Positions 35,808 to 47,920 of a stretch of DNA of 64,000 nt are shown piece by piece. Made by a program: the position numbers and the translations under genes. The stretch is taken from positions 4,128,501 to 4,192,500 of the forward strand of contig NZ_CP041238.1 in assembly GCF_013488225.1 (NCBI RefSeq), read 5' to 3'. The DNA is from Sinorhizobium mexicanum (GTDB lineage: Bacteria; Pseudomonadota; Alphaproteobacteria; Rhizobiales; Rhizobiaceae). Each line of letters begins with the position of its first letter. Position 1 is the first letter of the stretch. The notes under the pieces were generated by a model. It made no database searches, was not told the origin of the DNA, and saw nothing but the letters and a program-made list of their open reading frames with translations.

Positions 35808-35925
35808 TGCCCCTCATCCGGCCTGCCGGCCACCTTCTCCCCGCAGGCGGGGCGAAGGAAACTCGCGGCGCCCTCTTAAGTCCCCTCGCCCCGCTTGCGG
35901 GGAGAGGGTTAGGGTGAGGGGCAAT
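35808..35925. repeat. GC-rich palindromic repeat, family B, copy 3 (full length)
   Basis: ttgcccctcatccggcctgc, ccaccttctccccgcaggcg and cgcggcgccctcttaagtcc, ending gagggttagggtgaggggc. The two outer halves are inverted complements. It lies between the convergent DUF2585 and ccmG genes. Confidence 0.9.
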
Positions 35926-35974
35926 AACGACCGCGCTTCACTGCTCGAGTCGCGTCAGAAATTTCGATCGCCGC

Positions 35975-36583
35975 TCACGAGCCAGCAAGCGCCTTCTCGA
36001 TCGCTGGCATCAGCCCTTCCTTGAGGCTGCGTTCGTCAAACGGGCCGACGCGCTTGTAGAGGATCGTGCCGTCGGCCCCTACGAGGTAGGATTCCGGGAT
36101 GCCGTAGACGCCCCAGTCGATCGCGGCCTTGCCGCGCGGATCGATGCCGATCGCCGAGAACGGGTTGCCGAGCTCACCGAGGAACCGCAACGCGTTTTCG
36201 TTCTGGTCCTTGTAGTTGATGCCGACGACCAGCAGCCTCGGATCCTTGGAGAGCTCAAGGATGATCGGGTGCTCCTGCCGGCAGGGCACGCACCAGGACG
36301 CCCAGACATTGACGAGCGTCAGCCTGCCCTTGACCGCCGTATCGTTGAGCGCAGGCATCGGCTGGCCGGCAAGCGTCGCGCCTTCAAGCGGCGGCAGGTC
36401 GAGCTTCGGCGCCTTCGTGCCGATCAATGCGGACGGGATTTCGCTTACATCCTTGCCGGAATTCAGCTGGCTCCAGAAGATCAGCGCCAGTGCCGCGAAG
36501 ATGATGAGCGGCAGCGCCGCAAATACGAAGCGCAGAGCGCCGGGCTTGCGCTCGTCCGGCTGGGGTACCTGCGTGCTGCTCAT
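35975..36583 (-). CDS. ccmG: Cytochrome c maturation thioredoxin CcmG (DsbE)
   Basis: 202 aa. One N-terminal membrane anchor (residues 18-38), periplasmic thioredoxin fold with the active site WCVPC at 97-101. It keeps apocytochrome cysteines reduced for haem ligation. Start ATG overlaps the ccmD stop. The longer frame is not needed. Last gene of the ccmA-B-C-D-G group, all on the minus strand. Confidence 0.95.
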   Translation of the reverse strand: MSSTQVPQPDERKPGALRFVFAALPLIIFAALALIFWSQLNSGKDVSEIPSALIGTKAPKLDLPPLEGATLAGQPMPALNDTAVKGRLTLVNVWASWCVPCRQEHPIILELSKDPRLLVVGINYKDQNENALRFLGELGNPFSAIGIDPRGKAAIDWGVYGIPESYLVGADGTILYKRVGPFDERSLKEGLMPAIEKALAGS

Positions 36584-36756
36584 CGGCCGGCCCCGCTTGA
36601 CGCTTCGGCCGAGCGGCGTCGAATGCCCGCCGCCTCGAGTTCCTTCAACTCACGCTGGCGCGCGCGGCCATCGCCGATGACCCAGAACACGAGTCCCGCC
36701 ACCGTAACGGCGGCGACAGCATAGCTGGCAAAGACATAGGCGGCGTGGCTCATCAT
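36580..36756 (-). CDS. ccmD: Haem exporter subunit CcmD
   Basis: 58 aa (MMSHAAYVFASYAVAAV...), one membrane segment at residues 8-27, then a positively charged tail (GRARQRELKELEAAGIRR). CcmD binds the CcmABC complex and helps release holo-CcmE. It overlaps ccmC at its start and ccmG at its end by four bases each. No ccmE, F or H genes occur in the window. Confidence 0.9.
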   Translation of the reverse strand: MMSHAAYVFASYAVAAVTVAGLVFWVIGDGRARQRELKELEAAGIRRRSAEASSGAGR

Positions 36757-37523
36757 AGTGCCTGCGCCTCCCGGCCGGCGTTGCGCACAGCCTGACGGCG
36801 GAGCGACGTGACCCGGCGGCGCCAGATCTCGTTGCGCATCGCGGCAATGTGCAGCGTGAAGAACAGGAGCGTGAAGGCGACCGCCATGACGAGAAGCGGC
36901 CACAAGAACTCGGAATCGATCGTCGGACCACCGAGACGCATGACGCTCGCCGGCTGATGCAGCGTGTTCCACCATTCGACCGAGAACTTGATGATCGGAA
37001 TGTTGACGAAGCCGACCAGCACGAGCACGGCGGAGACGCGGGCCGAACGGGCAGGATCGTCCATGGCGCGATTAAGCGCGATCAGACCGAGATACATGAG
37101 AAAGAGCACGAAGACCGAGGTCAGCCGCGCATCCCAGACCCACCAGGCACCCCACATCGGCTTGCCCCAGAGGGACCCGGTGACGAGCGCGAGAAAGGTA
37201 AAGCAGGCGCCGATCGGCGCGGCCGCCTTGGCGGAAACATCGGCGAGCGGGTGGCGCCAGACGAGCGTGCCGAGCGCGGAAATCGCCATCACCGTATAAC
37301 ACATCATCGACAGCCAGGCTGCCGGCACATGCACGTACATGATACGCACGGTCTCGCCCTGCTGGTAATCGCCTTCGGTGGTGAAGGAAAGCCAGAGGCC
37401 AGCAACGAAGAACAGGGCGGTGGCAGCAGCAAACCAAGGCAGGACACGCTCCGCCAGCGCCAGAAACCGGGTGGGGTTGGCGAGATCGCTGAATTTGCGG
37501 ATAGCCAGGCTGTTTTCGCTCAT
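36753..37523 (-). CDS. ccmC: Haem exporter membrane protein CcmC
   Basis: 256 aa, six membrane helices. The tryptophan-rich WWD motif WGKPMWGAWWVWDARLTS and the conserved haem-liganding histidines (MYVHVPAAW and VEWWNTLHQP) are present. CcmC loads haem on the chaperone CcmE. Overlaps ccmD by four bases; ccmB lies 83 bp upstream. Confidence 0.97.
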   Translation of the reverse strand: MSENSLAIRKFSDLANPTRFLALAERVLPWFAAATALFFVAGLWLSFTTEGDYQQGETVRIMYVHVPAAWLSMMCYTVMAISALGTLVWRHPLADVSAKAAAPIGACFTFLALVTGSLWGKPMWGAWWVWDARLTSVFVLFLMYLGLIALNRAMDDPARSARVSAVLVLVGFVNIPIIKFSVEWWNTLHQPASVMRLGGPTIDSEFLWPLLVMAVAFTLLFFTLHIAAMRNEIWRRRVTSLRRQAVRNAGREAQAL

Positions 37524-37606
37524 GACGGCTCTTTAACGCGGAAGCATGACTTCCGCAATTGACCCTGGTCAATCACGATTGCGTTAGATCCCGCCGGCTT
37601 CGGTTC

Positions 37607-38266
37607 TCAATCGGCCGAATGCCTGAGCGCGGCGGCAGCGGCGACCGGACCTATCACTGCGAAGAACAGGGTTATCGCCATCAATATCATGAAAGGCGGC
37701 AGAAACGGGGCGGGATCCTCGATCGCCGCATAAACTGCACTGACACCGAAGATCAGCACCGGGATGGCAAGCGGCAGAACGAGGATCGAAACGAGCAATC
37801 CGCCGCGCGGCAAGGCGACCGCGACCGCGGCGCCGACCGCGCCGATGAATGTGATCGCGGGTGTTCCGGCAAGAAGCGTGAGCATCGTGGCGCCGATTGC
37901 CAACTCGTTCATATTCATGAAGAGGCCGAGCAGCGGCGAGGCGATGACGAGCGGCAGGCCGGTCGCGGCCCAATGGGCGGCGCACTTGACGAAGACGGTC
38001 AGAATGAGCGGTGTCTCCTGCATCAGCAGGAGATCGAGCGACCCGTCCTCGCGCTCCGCCTGGAATAGACGGTCGAGACCGAGCAGCGAGGCAAGCAGCG
38101 CGCCGATCCAGAGCATCGCCGGGCCGATGCGCGACAGCAGGTTGAGATCCGGCCCGACCCCGAAAGGGACGACGGCAACGACCGTCATGAAGAACAGCAC
38201 GCCGATCATTGCGCCGCCGCCGGCACGCACCGAGAGTTTGAGGTCGCGGAAAAAGAGGGGGATCAA
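37607..38266 (-). CDS. ccmB: Haem exporter membrane protein CcmB
   Basis: 219 aa, six membrane helices. Starts MIPLFFRDLKLSVRAGG; LDRLFQAEREDGSLDLLLMQETPL is the typical cytoplasmic motif of CcmB. It forms the CcmABCD ABC-type complex that releases holo-CcmE. Overlaps ccmA by four bases. Confidence 0.96.
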   Translation of the reverse strand: MIPLFFRDLKLSVRAGGGAMIGVLFFMTVVAVVPFGVGPDLNLLSRIGPAMLWIGALLASLLGLDRLFQAEREDGSLDLLLMQETPLILTVFVKCAAHWAATGLPLVIASPLLGLFMNMNELAIGATMLTLLAGTPAITFIGAVGAAVAVALPRGGLLVSILVLPLAIPVLIFGVSAVYAAIEDPAPFLPPFMILMAITLFFAVIGPVAAAAALRHSAD

Positions 38267-38886
38267 TGGGTGAACCCCTTCATCTGCAAGTTCTGCGTCG
38301 ACCCGAGCCCCAGAGGCTGATGGGTGGCAGCAATGACGATGCCGCCCCGTTCGAGATGAGCCGTCACAAGCCCGGCGAACAGCCTGTCCGCCCCGGTATC
38401 GAGCGCGGCGGTCGGCTCGTCGAGCAACCAGATCGGCCTGTAGGCGACGAGGAGCTTCGCCATCGCCATGCGCCGCTGCTGGCCGGCGGAAAGATAGCCG
38501 AAGGGCAGGTGCGTGATGCCGGCAAGCCCGACGGCTTCGACGGCTTCGTTGACGTCGATGCCGGAACCTCCGGGCGAATCACCCATGAAACGCTGCCAGA
38601 AGGAAAGATTTTCCCGGACGGTCAGCTCCCGCTTCATCGCGTTGCGATGGCCGAGATAATGGCTGAGCTCGTAGGGATGCGCGATTTCCGCCGGTCCTCC
38701 CTCGACTCTGAACCTGCCCGATTCGGCCCGCAGGAGCCCCGCAAGAACGCGAAGCAAGGTCGACTTGCCGGAGCCGTTCGGCCCCGTCACCACAAGGGCC
38801 TCGCCGGCGCCGAGAGCAAAGGAAATATCGTTAAAAATCAGGTCCTCGCCGCGCCTCGCACTCAAACCTTCAGCCAGCAGGCGCAT
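38263..38886 (-). CDS. ccmA: Cytochrome c maturation ATP-binding protein CcmA
   Basis: 207 aa. Walker A GPNGSGKS at about residues 36-43, ABC signature LSAGQQRRMAMAKLL and Walker B IWLLDEPTAALD. It powers holo-CcmE release with CcmBCD. First gene of the operon; its promoter must lie within the 270-bp gap shared with the divergent acnA. Confidence 0.96.
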   Translation of the reverse strand: MRLLAEGLSARRGEDLIFNDISFALGAGEALVVTGPNGSGKSTLLRVLAGLLRAESGRFRVEGGPAEIAHPYELSHYLGHRNAMKRELTVRENLSFWQRFMGDSPGGSGIDVNEAVEAVGLAGITHLPFGYLSAGQQRRMAMAKLLVAYRPIWLLDEPTAALDTGADRLFAGLVTAHLERGGIVIAATHQPLGLGSTQNLQMKGFTH

Positions 38887-39156
38887 GTATTTTCAGCTTC
38901 CCTTGACGCTCTCTGCCGCACACCAAAAAAAGTTCCGATTGAACCTTGGTTGGTCTGGCACCATCTGGAGAAATTATCTATAACGCGGCCAACACGCCAG
39001 CGGTCGGCGTGAATTTCATCCAAGCGCCGAACATGGAATGACATTCCACGTACGGACAGCGGAAATGGCCGCACCCGCATCCCATTTCGCGCTTCACAGG
39101 CGCTCGGGCGTTCGTACGTCAGCTTTTGGCGATCAGACGGAACGGGGTATTATCCA

Positions 39157-41847
<2,691 letters not shown>

Positions 41848-41871
41848 GCCCGCCGACCGTCTACTGCTCGC

Positions 41872-41906
41872 AAGCCGGGGCATCGAAAGATGCCCCGGCT
41901 TTTCAC
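41872..41906 (+). terminator. acnA terminator
   Basis: aagccggggcatc GAAA gatgccccggctt followed by ttc. A 13-bp perfect stem 24 bp past the stop; the T tract is short. Confidence 0.9.
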
Positions 41907-42019
41907 GTTTCCGTAGCGGCGGGTGGCGAAATGCTCACTCCAACGTGACTTTCCGTTGAAGTACGGCCGTCGTATGTATGAATTCCAGCATTCGAGCCTG
42001 CCTACAATAAAGTGACGCC

Positions 42020-42793
42020 ATGACATTCGCCTATAGAACAACCATCCGGCGTCTCGCCCTGACGATATGGTTCCTGACGGCAGGCTGCGGAGCGGTTACG
42101 GCGGACGACGGAAAGACAATCAAGGGCGTCGTCGAACTCTTCACCAGCCAGGGCTGCTCCTCCTGTCCGCCGGCGGATGCGGCGCTGAAAAAGCTCGTCG
42201 ATGAGGGCGATGTCGTCGCGCTCGCCTATCACGTCGACTACTGGAACTACCTCGGCTGGGCCGACACGCTTGCTTCCAAGGAAAATACCGAACGGCAATA
42301 TGCCTATGCCCGCATGCTCGGCCGCAACGGCGTCTATACGCCCCAGGCGGTCCTCAACGGGCGCGATCATCTCAACGGCGCCAATCTGCAGGCGATCAGG
42401 AGCCGGCTCGACGCGATGAGCACCGAGGGCCGGGGACTGGCCGTTCCGGTCCAGGCCGCGATTGGCGACGATGGAATCTCGATCAAGGTCGGCGCCGGCG
42501 AAGGCAAGGCGAATGTTGTCGTCGTCTATTTCGAGCGGGCCAAGGTGGTCGATGTCGAGAAAGGCGAAAACAGCGGCAAGCAGATCGCCTATTGGCATGC
42601 CGTGCGCGACATACAGACGATAGGCATTTGGGATGGCAAGCCGGCCGAATTCACATTGCCCGCCTCCGTCCTCATTGAAGGAAATGGCAACAGTGGCTGC
42701 GCCGTCCTGCTGCAATCGATGAAGGATGCGGAAACGCCGGGGGCCATTGTCGGGGCGGCAGCCGTTCTTGCCGGCCCGCAGGGCAAGCTTTGA
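42020..42793 (+). CDS. DUF1223 family secreted protein with CxxC motif
   Basis: 257 aa. N-terminal signal sequence (LTIWFLTAGCGAVTADD) may be Sec type; the Cys in TAGCG could alternatively be a lipobox-like cysteine, but the +2 context is not classic. GVVELFTSQGCSSCPPADAALKKL provides a CSSC thioredoxin-like active site, and VALAYHVDYWNYLGW is the conserved DUF1223 segment. Function unknown; a periplasmic redox role is an inference. Confidence 0.82.
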   Translation: MTFAYRTTIRRLALTIWFLTAGCGAVTADDGKTIKGVVELFTSQGCSSCPPADAALKKLVDEGDVVALAYHVDYWNYLGWADTLASKENTERQYAYARMLGRNGVYTPQAVLNGRDHLNGANLQAIRSRLDAMSTEGRGLAVPVQAAIGDDGISIKVGAGEGKANVVVVYFERAKVVDVEKGENSGKQIAYWHAVRDIQTIGIWDGKPAEFTLPASVLIEGNGNSGCAVLLQSMKDAETPGAIVGAAAVLAGPQGKL

Positions 42794-42806
42794 ACCCGGT
42801 GATTTT

Positions 42807-42856
42807 CTGCATGTTCCTTACTTTGCGCGTCTGACCGGACGCGCGGCGCGGAGAGA
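42807..42856 (-). repeat. RIME-like palindromic repeat, family A, copy 8 (degenerate)
   Basis: Inverted fragment: ctgcatgttccttactttgc then gcgtctgaccggacgcgcgg. Much of the spacer and right palindrome is missing. Confidence 0.6.
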
Positions 42857-43155
42857 CGGGGGTGGTTCGGCCCGGCAGCATCGAGGGGCTGGGGCTGAGG
42901 GTTCGAAGTTACCGGACCGAACCGGTCATGTCTGCGTTCGTAATATCTCCCGCAGCATGACGACCTGTCCGGACATACGGTGGCAACGACTCTGTCCGGC
43001 AGCGGTCGAAGTCTTGCCGTGAATTGGGGCGCCGATTTGACTGAATTGCGGCAACCGAAAGAATTGCCGGGATTGTTCACCGGCTTCCGGCTTGCTTTTC
43101 CGTTCGTGTCAGGCACACTGTCGTGGTCCTGTCACATCAGAAGGCCAAAATACTG
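42857..43155. other. Unassigned stretch between DUF1223 and DUF2794 genes
   Basis: No gene visible. Contains an inverted pair ggaccga-accggtc at about 42914-42929. The DUF2794 promoter is presumably here, but no -35/-10 pair stands out. Confidence 0.4.
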
Positions 43156-43557
43156 ATGACCGATCAACCGGATTTGCCGGAAGGCGAGACGCGTCGCCAG
43201 GGCCAGGCCACGTCGCAAGTGGTCGATTTTCACGAATACAAGAGCGCCAGGAATCCCCCTCCCGTTACATTTCATCGCCGCGAGCTGGATCAGATTTTGC
43301 GGGTCTATGGCCGCATGGTCGGCGAAGGCGAATGGCGCGACTATGCGATCGACCACACGAAGGATCGAGCCGTGTTCTCCGTGTTCAAGCGATCGGGGGA
43401 AACGCCGCTCTACCGCATCGAGAAAAACCCGAAGCTTGCGGCAAAGCAGGGCGCCTATAGCGTGCTCAACGCCCATGGCACGATATTGAAGCGCGGCCAT
43501 GAGCTTGCCCTGGTGCTCAAGGTGTTCGACAAGGTGCTGAAGCTCGTCGAGACCTGA
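43156..43557 (+). CDS. DUF2794 family protein
   Basis: 133 aa from ATG 43156 (MTDQPDLPEGETRRQ); the open frame starts 11 codons earlier. Core VTFHRRELDQILRVYGRMVGEGEWRDYAIDH, FSVFKRSGETPLYRIEKNPKLAAKQGAYSVLN matches the DUF2794 family, soluble and of unknown function, common in alphaproteobacteria. Single gene. Confidence 0.82.
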   Translation: MTDQPDLPEGETRRQGQATSQVVDFHEYKSARNPPPVTFHRRELDQILRVYGRMVGEGEWRDYAIDHTKDRAVFSVFKRSGETPLYRIEKNPKLAAKQGAYSVLNAHGTILKRGHELALVLKVFDKVLKLVET

Positions 43558-43581
43558 CGCGATATCTCCTTTGGAATTGCC

Positions 43582-43660
43582 GCCCATCCGCCCGCCGGCA
43601 CTCTTCTCGCCGCAGGCGGGGCGAATGGTGGCGCGTGAGCGGAGCAGGTGAGGGTGATCC
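43582..43660. repeat. GC-rich palindromic repeat, family B, copy 4 (partial)
   Basis: cccatccgcccgccggcact, then cttctcgccgcaggcggggc and gaatggtggcg...gtgagggtg. Only the left half is well preserved. Confidence 0.65.
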
Positions 43661-43677
43661 CACCGCTTCGAGGGGAA

Positions 43678-43720
43678 CTACAGCGCCGCGCATCTTAATC
43701 AGAAGCGCAAAGGGCGCTCA
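43678..43720 (+). repeat. RIME-like palindromic repeat, family A, copy 9 (truncated)
   Basis: ctacagcgccgcgcatctta then atcagaagcgcaaagggcgc. The copy abuts and slightly overlaps the GNAT stop codon (43718-43720). Confidence 0.7.
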
Positions 43721-44278
43721 GGTCCGGTAGAGCGTATCCGGATAGACGCCCTCGTCCGGATCCGAGGCTGCTCCATCTCCGAGGGCGAGTTGCATGATCG
43801 CCGTGTCCAGCCAGCGGCCATGCTTGAAACCGGTCGCCTTCATGAACCCCTGATGCTCGAAGCCGAGAGCGCGATGCAATGCGATCGATGACGGGTGCGC
43901 GCCGCCGATCACCGCCACCATCTGGCGGAAGCCAAGCGCGGTGCATCGCTTGACCAGTTCCGCGAGCAAGGCCCTGCCGACACCTTTGCCCCGGGCCTCG
44001 GGTGCGAGATAGATGGAATCCTCTACCAGGAACCGGTAGGCCGTCCGCGTGCGGAATGCGGAAGCATAGGCATAGCCGATGATCGCTCGCCCGTGGTCCT
44101 CCTGTGCCACGATGTAGGGATAGCCGCTGCCGGTTATCGTCGAAAAGCGGAGCGCCATCTCCGCCTCGGACGGCGGCGTTATCTCGTAGGTCGCCACGCC
44201 GTTCAAAACGGACTCGCGGTAGATTTCGGTAATTGCGGGAAGATCGGCAGCGACGGCGTCGCGGAGAGTGACAGACAT
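43718..44278 (-). CDS. GNAT N-acetyltransferase (phosphinothricin/methionine-sulfone type)
   Basis: 186 aa. GNAT motif A VEDSIYLAPEARGKGVGRALLAELV binds acetyl-CoA; the remainder (REIYRESV-like ITEIYRESVLNGVATYEITPPSEAEM, GYAYASAFRTRTAYRFLVE, GFKHGRWLDTAIMQLAL) matches the phosphinothricin acetyltransferase / methionine sulfoximine group. The natural substrate is uncertain. Single gene; family A repeat abuts its 3' end. Confidence 0.88.
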   Translation of the reverse strand: MSVTLRDAVAADLPAITEIYRESVLNGVATYEITPPSEAEMALRFSTITGSGYPYIVAQEDHGRAIIGYAYASAFRTRTAYRFLVEDSIYLAPEARGKGVGRALLAELVKRCTALGFRQMVAVIGGAHPSSIALHRALGFEHQGFMKATGFKHGRWLDTAIMQLALGDGAASDPDEGVYPDTLYRT

Positions 44279-44373
44279 GGGACTTCATGATGTTGGCTTG
44301 TCCCGATCAAATCGCATGGATCGGACCGAGCGATCAAGCCGTCTCCTGTAGCTTCCTTAGATCGAAGCCGAAC

Positions 44374-44399
44374 AAAAAAGGCGGCCGAAGCCGCCTTTT
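44374..44399 (-). terminator. Terminator of the Bax inhibitor-1 gene
   Basis: Minus strand: aaggcggc TTCG gccgcctt followed by six T residues, 17 bp past the stop. Confidence 0.93.
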
Positions 44400-44416
44400 C
44401 CGCGAATGCGTCCTGA

Positions 44417-45154
44417 CTACTGGTTCCTGTTGCCCAGGAACTGCAGCAGGAACATGAACAGGTTGATGAAGTCGAGATAGAGCGTCAGCGCGCCCATGAT
44501 GGCCTTGCGGCCAACAACCGCGGCGTCATCGGCCTCGTAGTACATTTCCTTGATCTTCTGTGTGTCGTAGGCGGTCAGGCCGGCGAACACGAGCACGCCG
44601 ATCACCGAGATCGCGAAGGCGAACGCGGAAGACGCCAGGAAGATGTTGACGATCGACGCGATGATCAGGCCGAAGAGGCCCATGATCAGGAACGTGCCGA
44701 AGCCCGACAGGTCCTTCTTCGTCGTGTAGCCGTAGAGCGACAGCGCGCCGAAGGCGGCGGCCGTGACGAAGAACGTCTGCACGATGCTCTGGCCGGTGAA
44801 GACCAGGAAGATCGAGGACAGCGAGAGCCCCATCAAGGCGGCGTAGATCCAGAACGTCGTCTGCGCTGCGGAGACGCTCATCGAATTGATGCGGAAGCTC
44901 ATGAAGAAGACCAGCGCCAGCGGCGCCAGCATCACGACCCACTTCAAGGGCGAAGCGTAGATGAGCTGGGCGAATGCCGGATTGGAGACGGCAAGCGCAT
45001 AGGTTCCGTAAGCTGCTACACCTGTGATCGCCAGCCCGAGAGCCATCAGGTTGTAGACCTTCAGCATGTAAGCGCGAAGGCCTTCGTCGATCACGGCACC
45101 CGCCTGAGCGCCGGCGGGCGACATTCGGGTTTGGTAGTTTCTCAGATCAGCCAT
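44417..45154 (-). CDS. Bax inhibitor-1/YccA family membrane protein
   Basis: 245 aa from ATG 45154 (MADLRNYQTRMSP), preceded by GAGGAAAC. Seven membrane helices. FAGLTAYDTQKIKEMYYEADD near the C-terminal end carries the conserved Asp pair of the BI-1 pH-sensing leak. Relatives modulate FtsH or act as calcium leak channels; bacterial role unclear. The longer frame upstream has a non-membrane leader and is not supported. Confidence 0.92.
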   Translation of the reverse strand: MADLRNYQTRMSPAGAQAGAVIDEGLRAYMLKVYNLMALGLAITGVAAYGTYALAVSNPAFAQLIYASPLKWVVMLAPLALVFFMSFRINSMSVSAAQTTFWIYAALMGLSLSSIFLVFTGQSIVQTFFVTAAAFGALSLYGYTTKKDLSGFGTFLIMGLFGLIIASIVNIFLASSAFAFAISVIGVLVFAGLTAYDTQKIKEMYYEADDAAVVGRKAIMGALTLYLDFINLFMFLLQFLGNRNQ

Positions 45155-45364
45155 TGTTTCCTCATTTAAGCCCCGGTGGAAATGACGGTGTCGGGCGGTA
45201 AGTGTTTGTCCTTCAAGCGCCCAGGCGCCGCTGCGGGGCTCCAGCATGCCTGTGGACAAATATGATGTTGAATGCGGTCACGCACAAGAGCCGGAAGGGC
45301 CCGAATCGCGCAAAGCCGGGCCTCGAGCCATCAAACAAGGGTGATTTACGGTTAATCGCCGCGC

Positions 45365-47920
45365 TCACAACTCGCGCAGCACCGGAGCGGCCTTCTGGCC
45401 GAGAATGCGCCAGGTTCCGGCAAGACCGATGCCGACGGTCATGACGAGTGCTACTACGATCGTGGCGATCGCGACATCCGGGAGGAAATCGGACGGCAGC
45501 GTCATCACGCGGCTGACGACGAACCAGGCAGAAACACCTCCGGCAAACAGCGCGAAGACGGCAGTTGCGAAGCCGAGAATGATGTATTCGTAGCTAAAGG
45601 CGCGGATCAGCGTGCCGCGCGTGGCACCCAGCGTCTTCAGGACAACTGCATCGTGGATGCGCGCACGGTTGCCGGCGGCGAGCGCCCCCGCAAGAACGAG
45701 AACCGACGCGACAAGGGCGACCGCGGCGGCGGCGCGAATGGCCGTCGCAAGCTGCGCGAGAAGCGCATTGACAATATCGAGCGCATCCTTGACGCGCACG
45801 CTGGTGATCGTCGGATAGGTATTGGTCACCGACTTCAACACCGCCGCCTCCTCCTTGGCCGTCGCATCGGGATCGATGACCGTTGCGAGCCAGGCGTGCG
45901 GCGCGCCGGCAAACGTGTTCGGCGAGAAGACCATGACGAAATTGATCGACAGCGATTCCCATTCGACGTTGCGGAAATTGACGATCTTCGCGGTGATGTT
46001 GCGGCCGAGCACGTTGACGGTCACCGTGTCGCCGAGTTTCAGGCCGAGCTCGCGGGCTTCCTCCGCCGAGAACGAAACCAGCGGTTCACCCCGATAAGCC
46101 TCAGGCCACCACGTGCCCTCGGTGAGCGTCGCGTTCTCCGGCGGATTTTTGGCATAGGTGATGCCACGGTCGCCGCGCAGCACCCATTGCCCGCCCGGCG
46201 GCACGTTGCGGCTGTTCACGTCCTCGCCGTTGAACGCCACGATGCGCCCGCGCAGCATCGGCACTTCAACGACCTTGCCCTGTGGCATCGCCTGCGAAAG
46301 CAGTGACCGGAACCCTTCGATCTCGCTCCCCTGGATATCGACGAAGAAGAAGTTGGGCGCCCGCTCGGCCATGTGGCCGGTGAGTTCGCGCCGAAGGTTG
46401 CCGTCGATGAGCGCCAGCGTCACGAGCAAGGCGAGACCGAGACCGAGTGAAAGCACCACCGACGGCGTCAGGGCGCCGGGGCGATGGATGTTGCCGATCG
46501 CCAATCTCAGCGCCGGCGAGTTGACCCGCGGGCTGCGCCGCGCAAGCCAGGAAATAAGCCACGACACGCCGCGCAGCAGGATGAAGGCAAAGGCGATTGC
46601 GCCGAGGAAGATCAACGAAATGCTGCGATCGTACGCGGTCCAGACGGCAAGTCCGGCGAGCGCCGCAAGGCAGGCGAGCGCGCCTGCGAGATAGGGCCAA
46701 GCCGGGAAGCCAGTGGGTTCTAACCCCTGTTGCCGGAAGAGCGCCGTTGCCGGCACCCGGCGCGCGCGGCCGAGCGGCAGGATGGCGAAGGTGAGCGCCG
46801 TCAGCAGTCCGAAAAGCGCCGCGAGGCCGAGCGCCGATGGGTAGAGTTGGAAAGACGTCGGAACAGGCAGCACATCGGCGAGAAACTGGGCCGCGACGAA
46901 AGGGATCAGCGCGCCGAAAACGAGGCCGATGCCGATGCCGATCAGCGCGATCATCAGGATCTGCGCGAGATAGACCATGGCGACCAGTGACGCCGGGGCT
47001 CCGAGGCATTTGAAGGTCGCGATGACGCTGCGTTTGCCATCGAGATAGGCGCGCACGGCGTTGGCGACGCCCACCCCACCGACGATCAGCGCCGTCAGGC
47101 CGACGAGCGTCAGGAACTGCGAGAAACGCGTGATGTTGGCGTTGAGCGACGGGGCGGCATTGCCGCTCGTCCGGATCGACCAGCCGGCCGACGGGAATTG
47201 CTTCTCCGCCTCGGAGCGAACCGATGCGACGCGCTGAGGATCGGCAAGCTTGACCTTGTAGCCGTGCTCGACGAGGCTGCCGGTCTGCACGAGGCCCGAG
47301 GCGGCGAGGGCGTCGGCCGAGACCATCAGCCGCGGCGCAAAACCGAACCCGTCGGAAAGCGCGTCCGGCTCCCGGACGATCGTCGCGTTGATCCGAACCC
47401 GCGCATTGCCGAGCAGGATTTCTTCGCCGGGGCTGATGCCCAGACGCTCCAGCAGCAACGGCGCGGCCACGGCGCCGAACGCCTCCCCCCGTTTGGACAA
47501 GAGGTCGCCGAGCGGTCTGGCCGGCTCGCTTTCGACGGTGCCGTAGAGCGGGTAGGCATTGTCGACGGCCTTCAATTCGACGAGTGCCTGGTTGGATCCA
47601 TCGGGGAGCCGCGCCATGGAGCGGAGCCCCGAGGAAACGGAGACCCTGCCGAGACTGTCGAGGAAGGCGCGCTCCTCGGCCGTCGCTACGCGATTGTTGA
47701 GTTCGAAGCGGATATCGCCGGCAAGGAGCTCTTGGCCCTGCGACGCGATCGTGGCGCTGATCGACTGCGAGAGGGAATTGACGCCCGCGATCGCCGCCGT
47801 GCCGAGCGCGATGCAGGCAAGAAAGATATAGAAGCCCTTGAGCCCACCGCGCATTTCGCGCAGCGCCAGTCGGAGGGCGAGAAGCGGGCGAAAGCGGTCG
47901 ATGGCGCCCGTCCCGCTCAT
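45365..47920 (-). CDS. FtsX-like ABC transporter permease (YbbP type)
   Basis: 851 aa with about ten membrane helices: one N-terminal helix (GGLKGFYIFLACIALGTAAIAG), then a large periplasmic domain, and several FtsX-type clusters near 260-400 and 700-840. It overlaps the ATPase gene by four bases. Homologues export lipids or lysophospholipids or act as mechanotransmitters; substrate unknown. Adjacent ATPase and divergent esterase mirror E. coli ybbA-ybbP/tesA. Confidence 0.88.
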   Translation of the reverse strand: MSGTGAIDRFRPLLALRLALREMRGGLKGFYIFLACIALGTAAIAGVNSLSQSISATIASQGQELLAGDIRFELNNRVATAEERAFLDSLGRVSVSSGLRSMARLPDGSNQALVELKAVDNAYPLYGTVESEPARPLGDLLSKRGEAFGAVAAPLLLERLGISPGEEILLGNARVRINATIVREPDALSDGFGFAPRLMVSADALAASGLVQTGSLVEHGYKVKLADPQRVASVRSEAEKQFPSAGWSIRTSGNAAPSLNANITRFSQFLTLVGLTALIVGGVGVANAVRAYLDGKRSVIATFKCLGAPASLVAMVYLAQILMIALIGIGIGLVFGALIPFVAAQFLADVLPVPTSFQLYPSALGLAALFGLLTALTFAILPLGRARRVPATALFRQQGLEPTGFPAWPYLAGALACLAALAGLAVWTAYDRSISLIFLGAIAFAFILLRGVSWLISWLARRSPRVNSPALRLAIGNIHRPGALTPSVVLSLGLGLALLVTLALIDGNLRRELTGHMAERAPNFFFVDIQGSEIEGFRSLLSQAMPQGKVVEVPMLRGRIVAFNGEDVNSRNVPPGGQWVLRGDRGITYAKNPPENATLTEGTWWPEAYRGEPLVSFSAEEARELGLKLGDTVTVNVLGRNITAKIVNFRNVEWESLSINFVMVFSPNTFAGAPHAWLATVIDPDATAKEEAAVLKSVTNTYPTITSVRVKDALDIVNALLAQLATAIRAAAAVALVASVLVLAGALAAGNRARIHDAVVLKTLGATRGTLIRAFSYEYIILGFATAVFALFAGGVSAWFVVSRVMTLPSDFLPDVAIATIVVALVMTVGIGLAGTWRILGQKAAPVLREL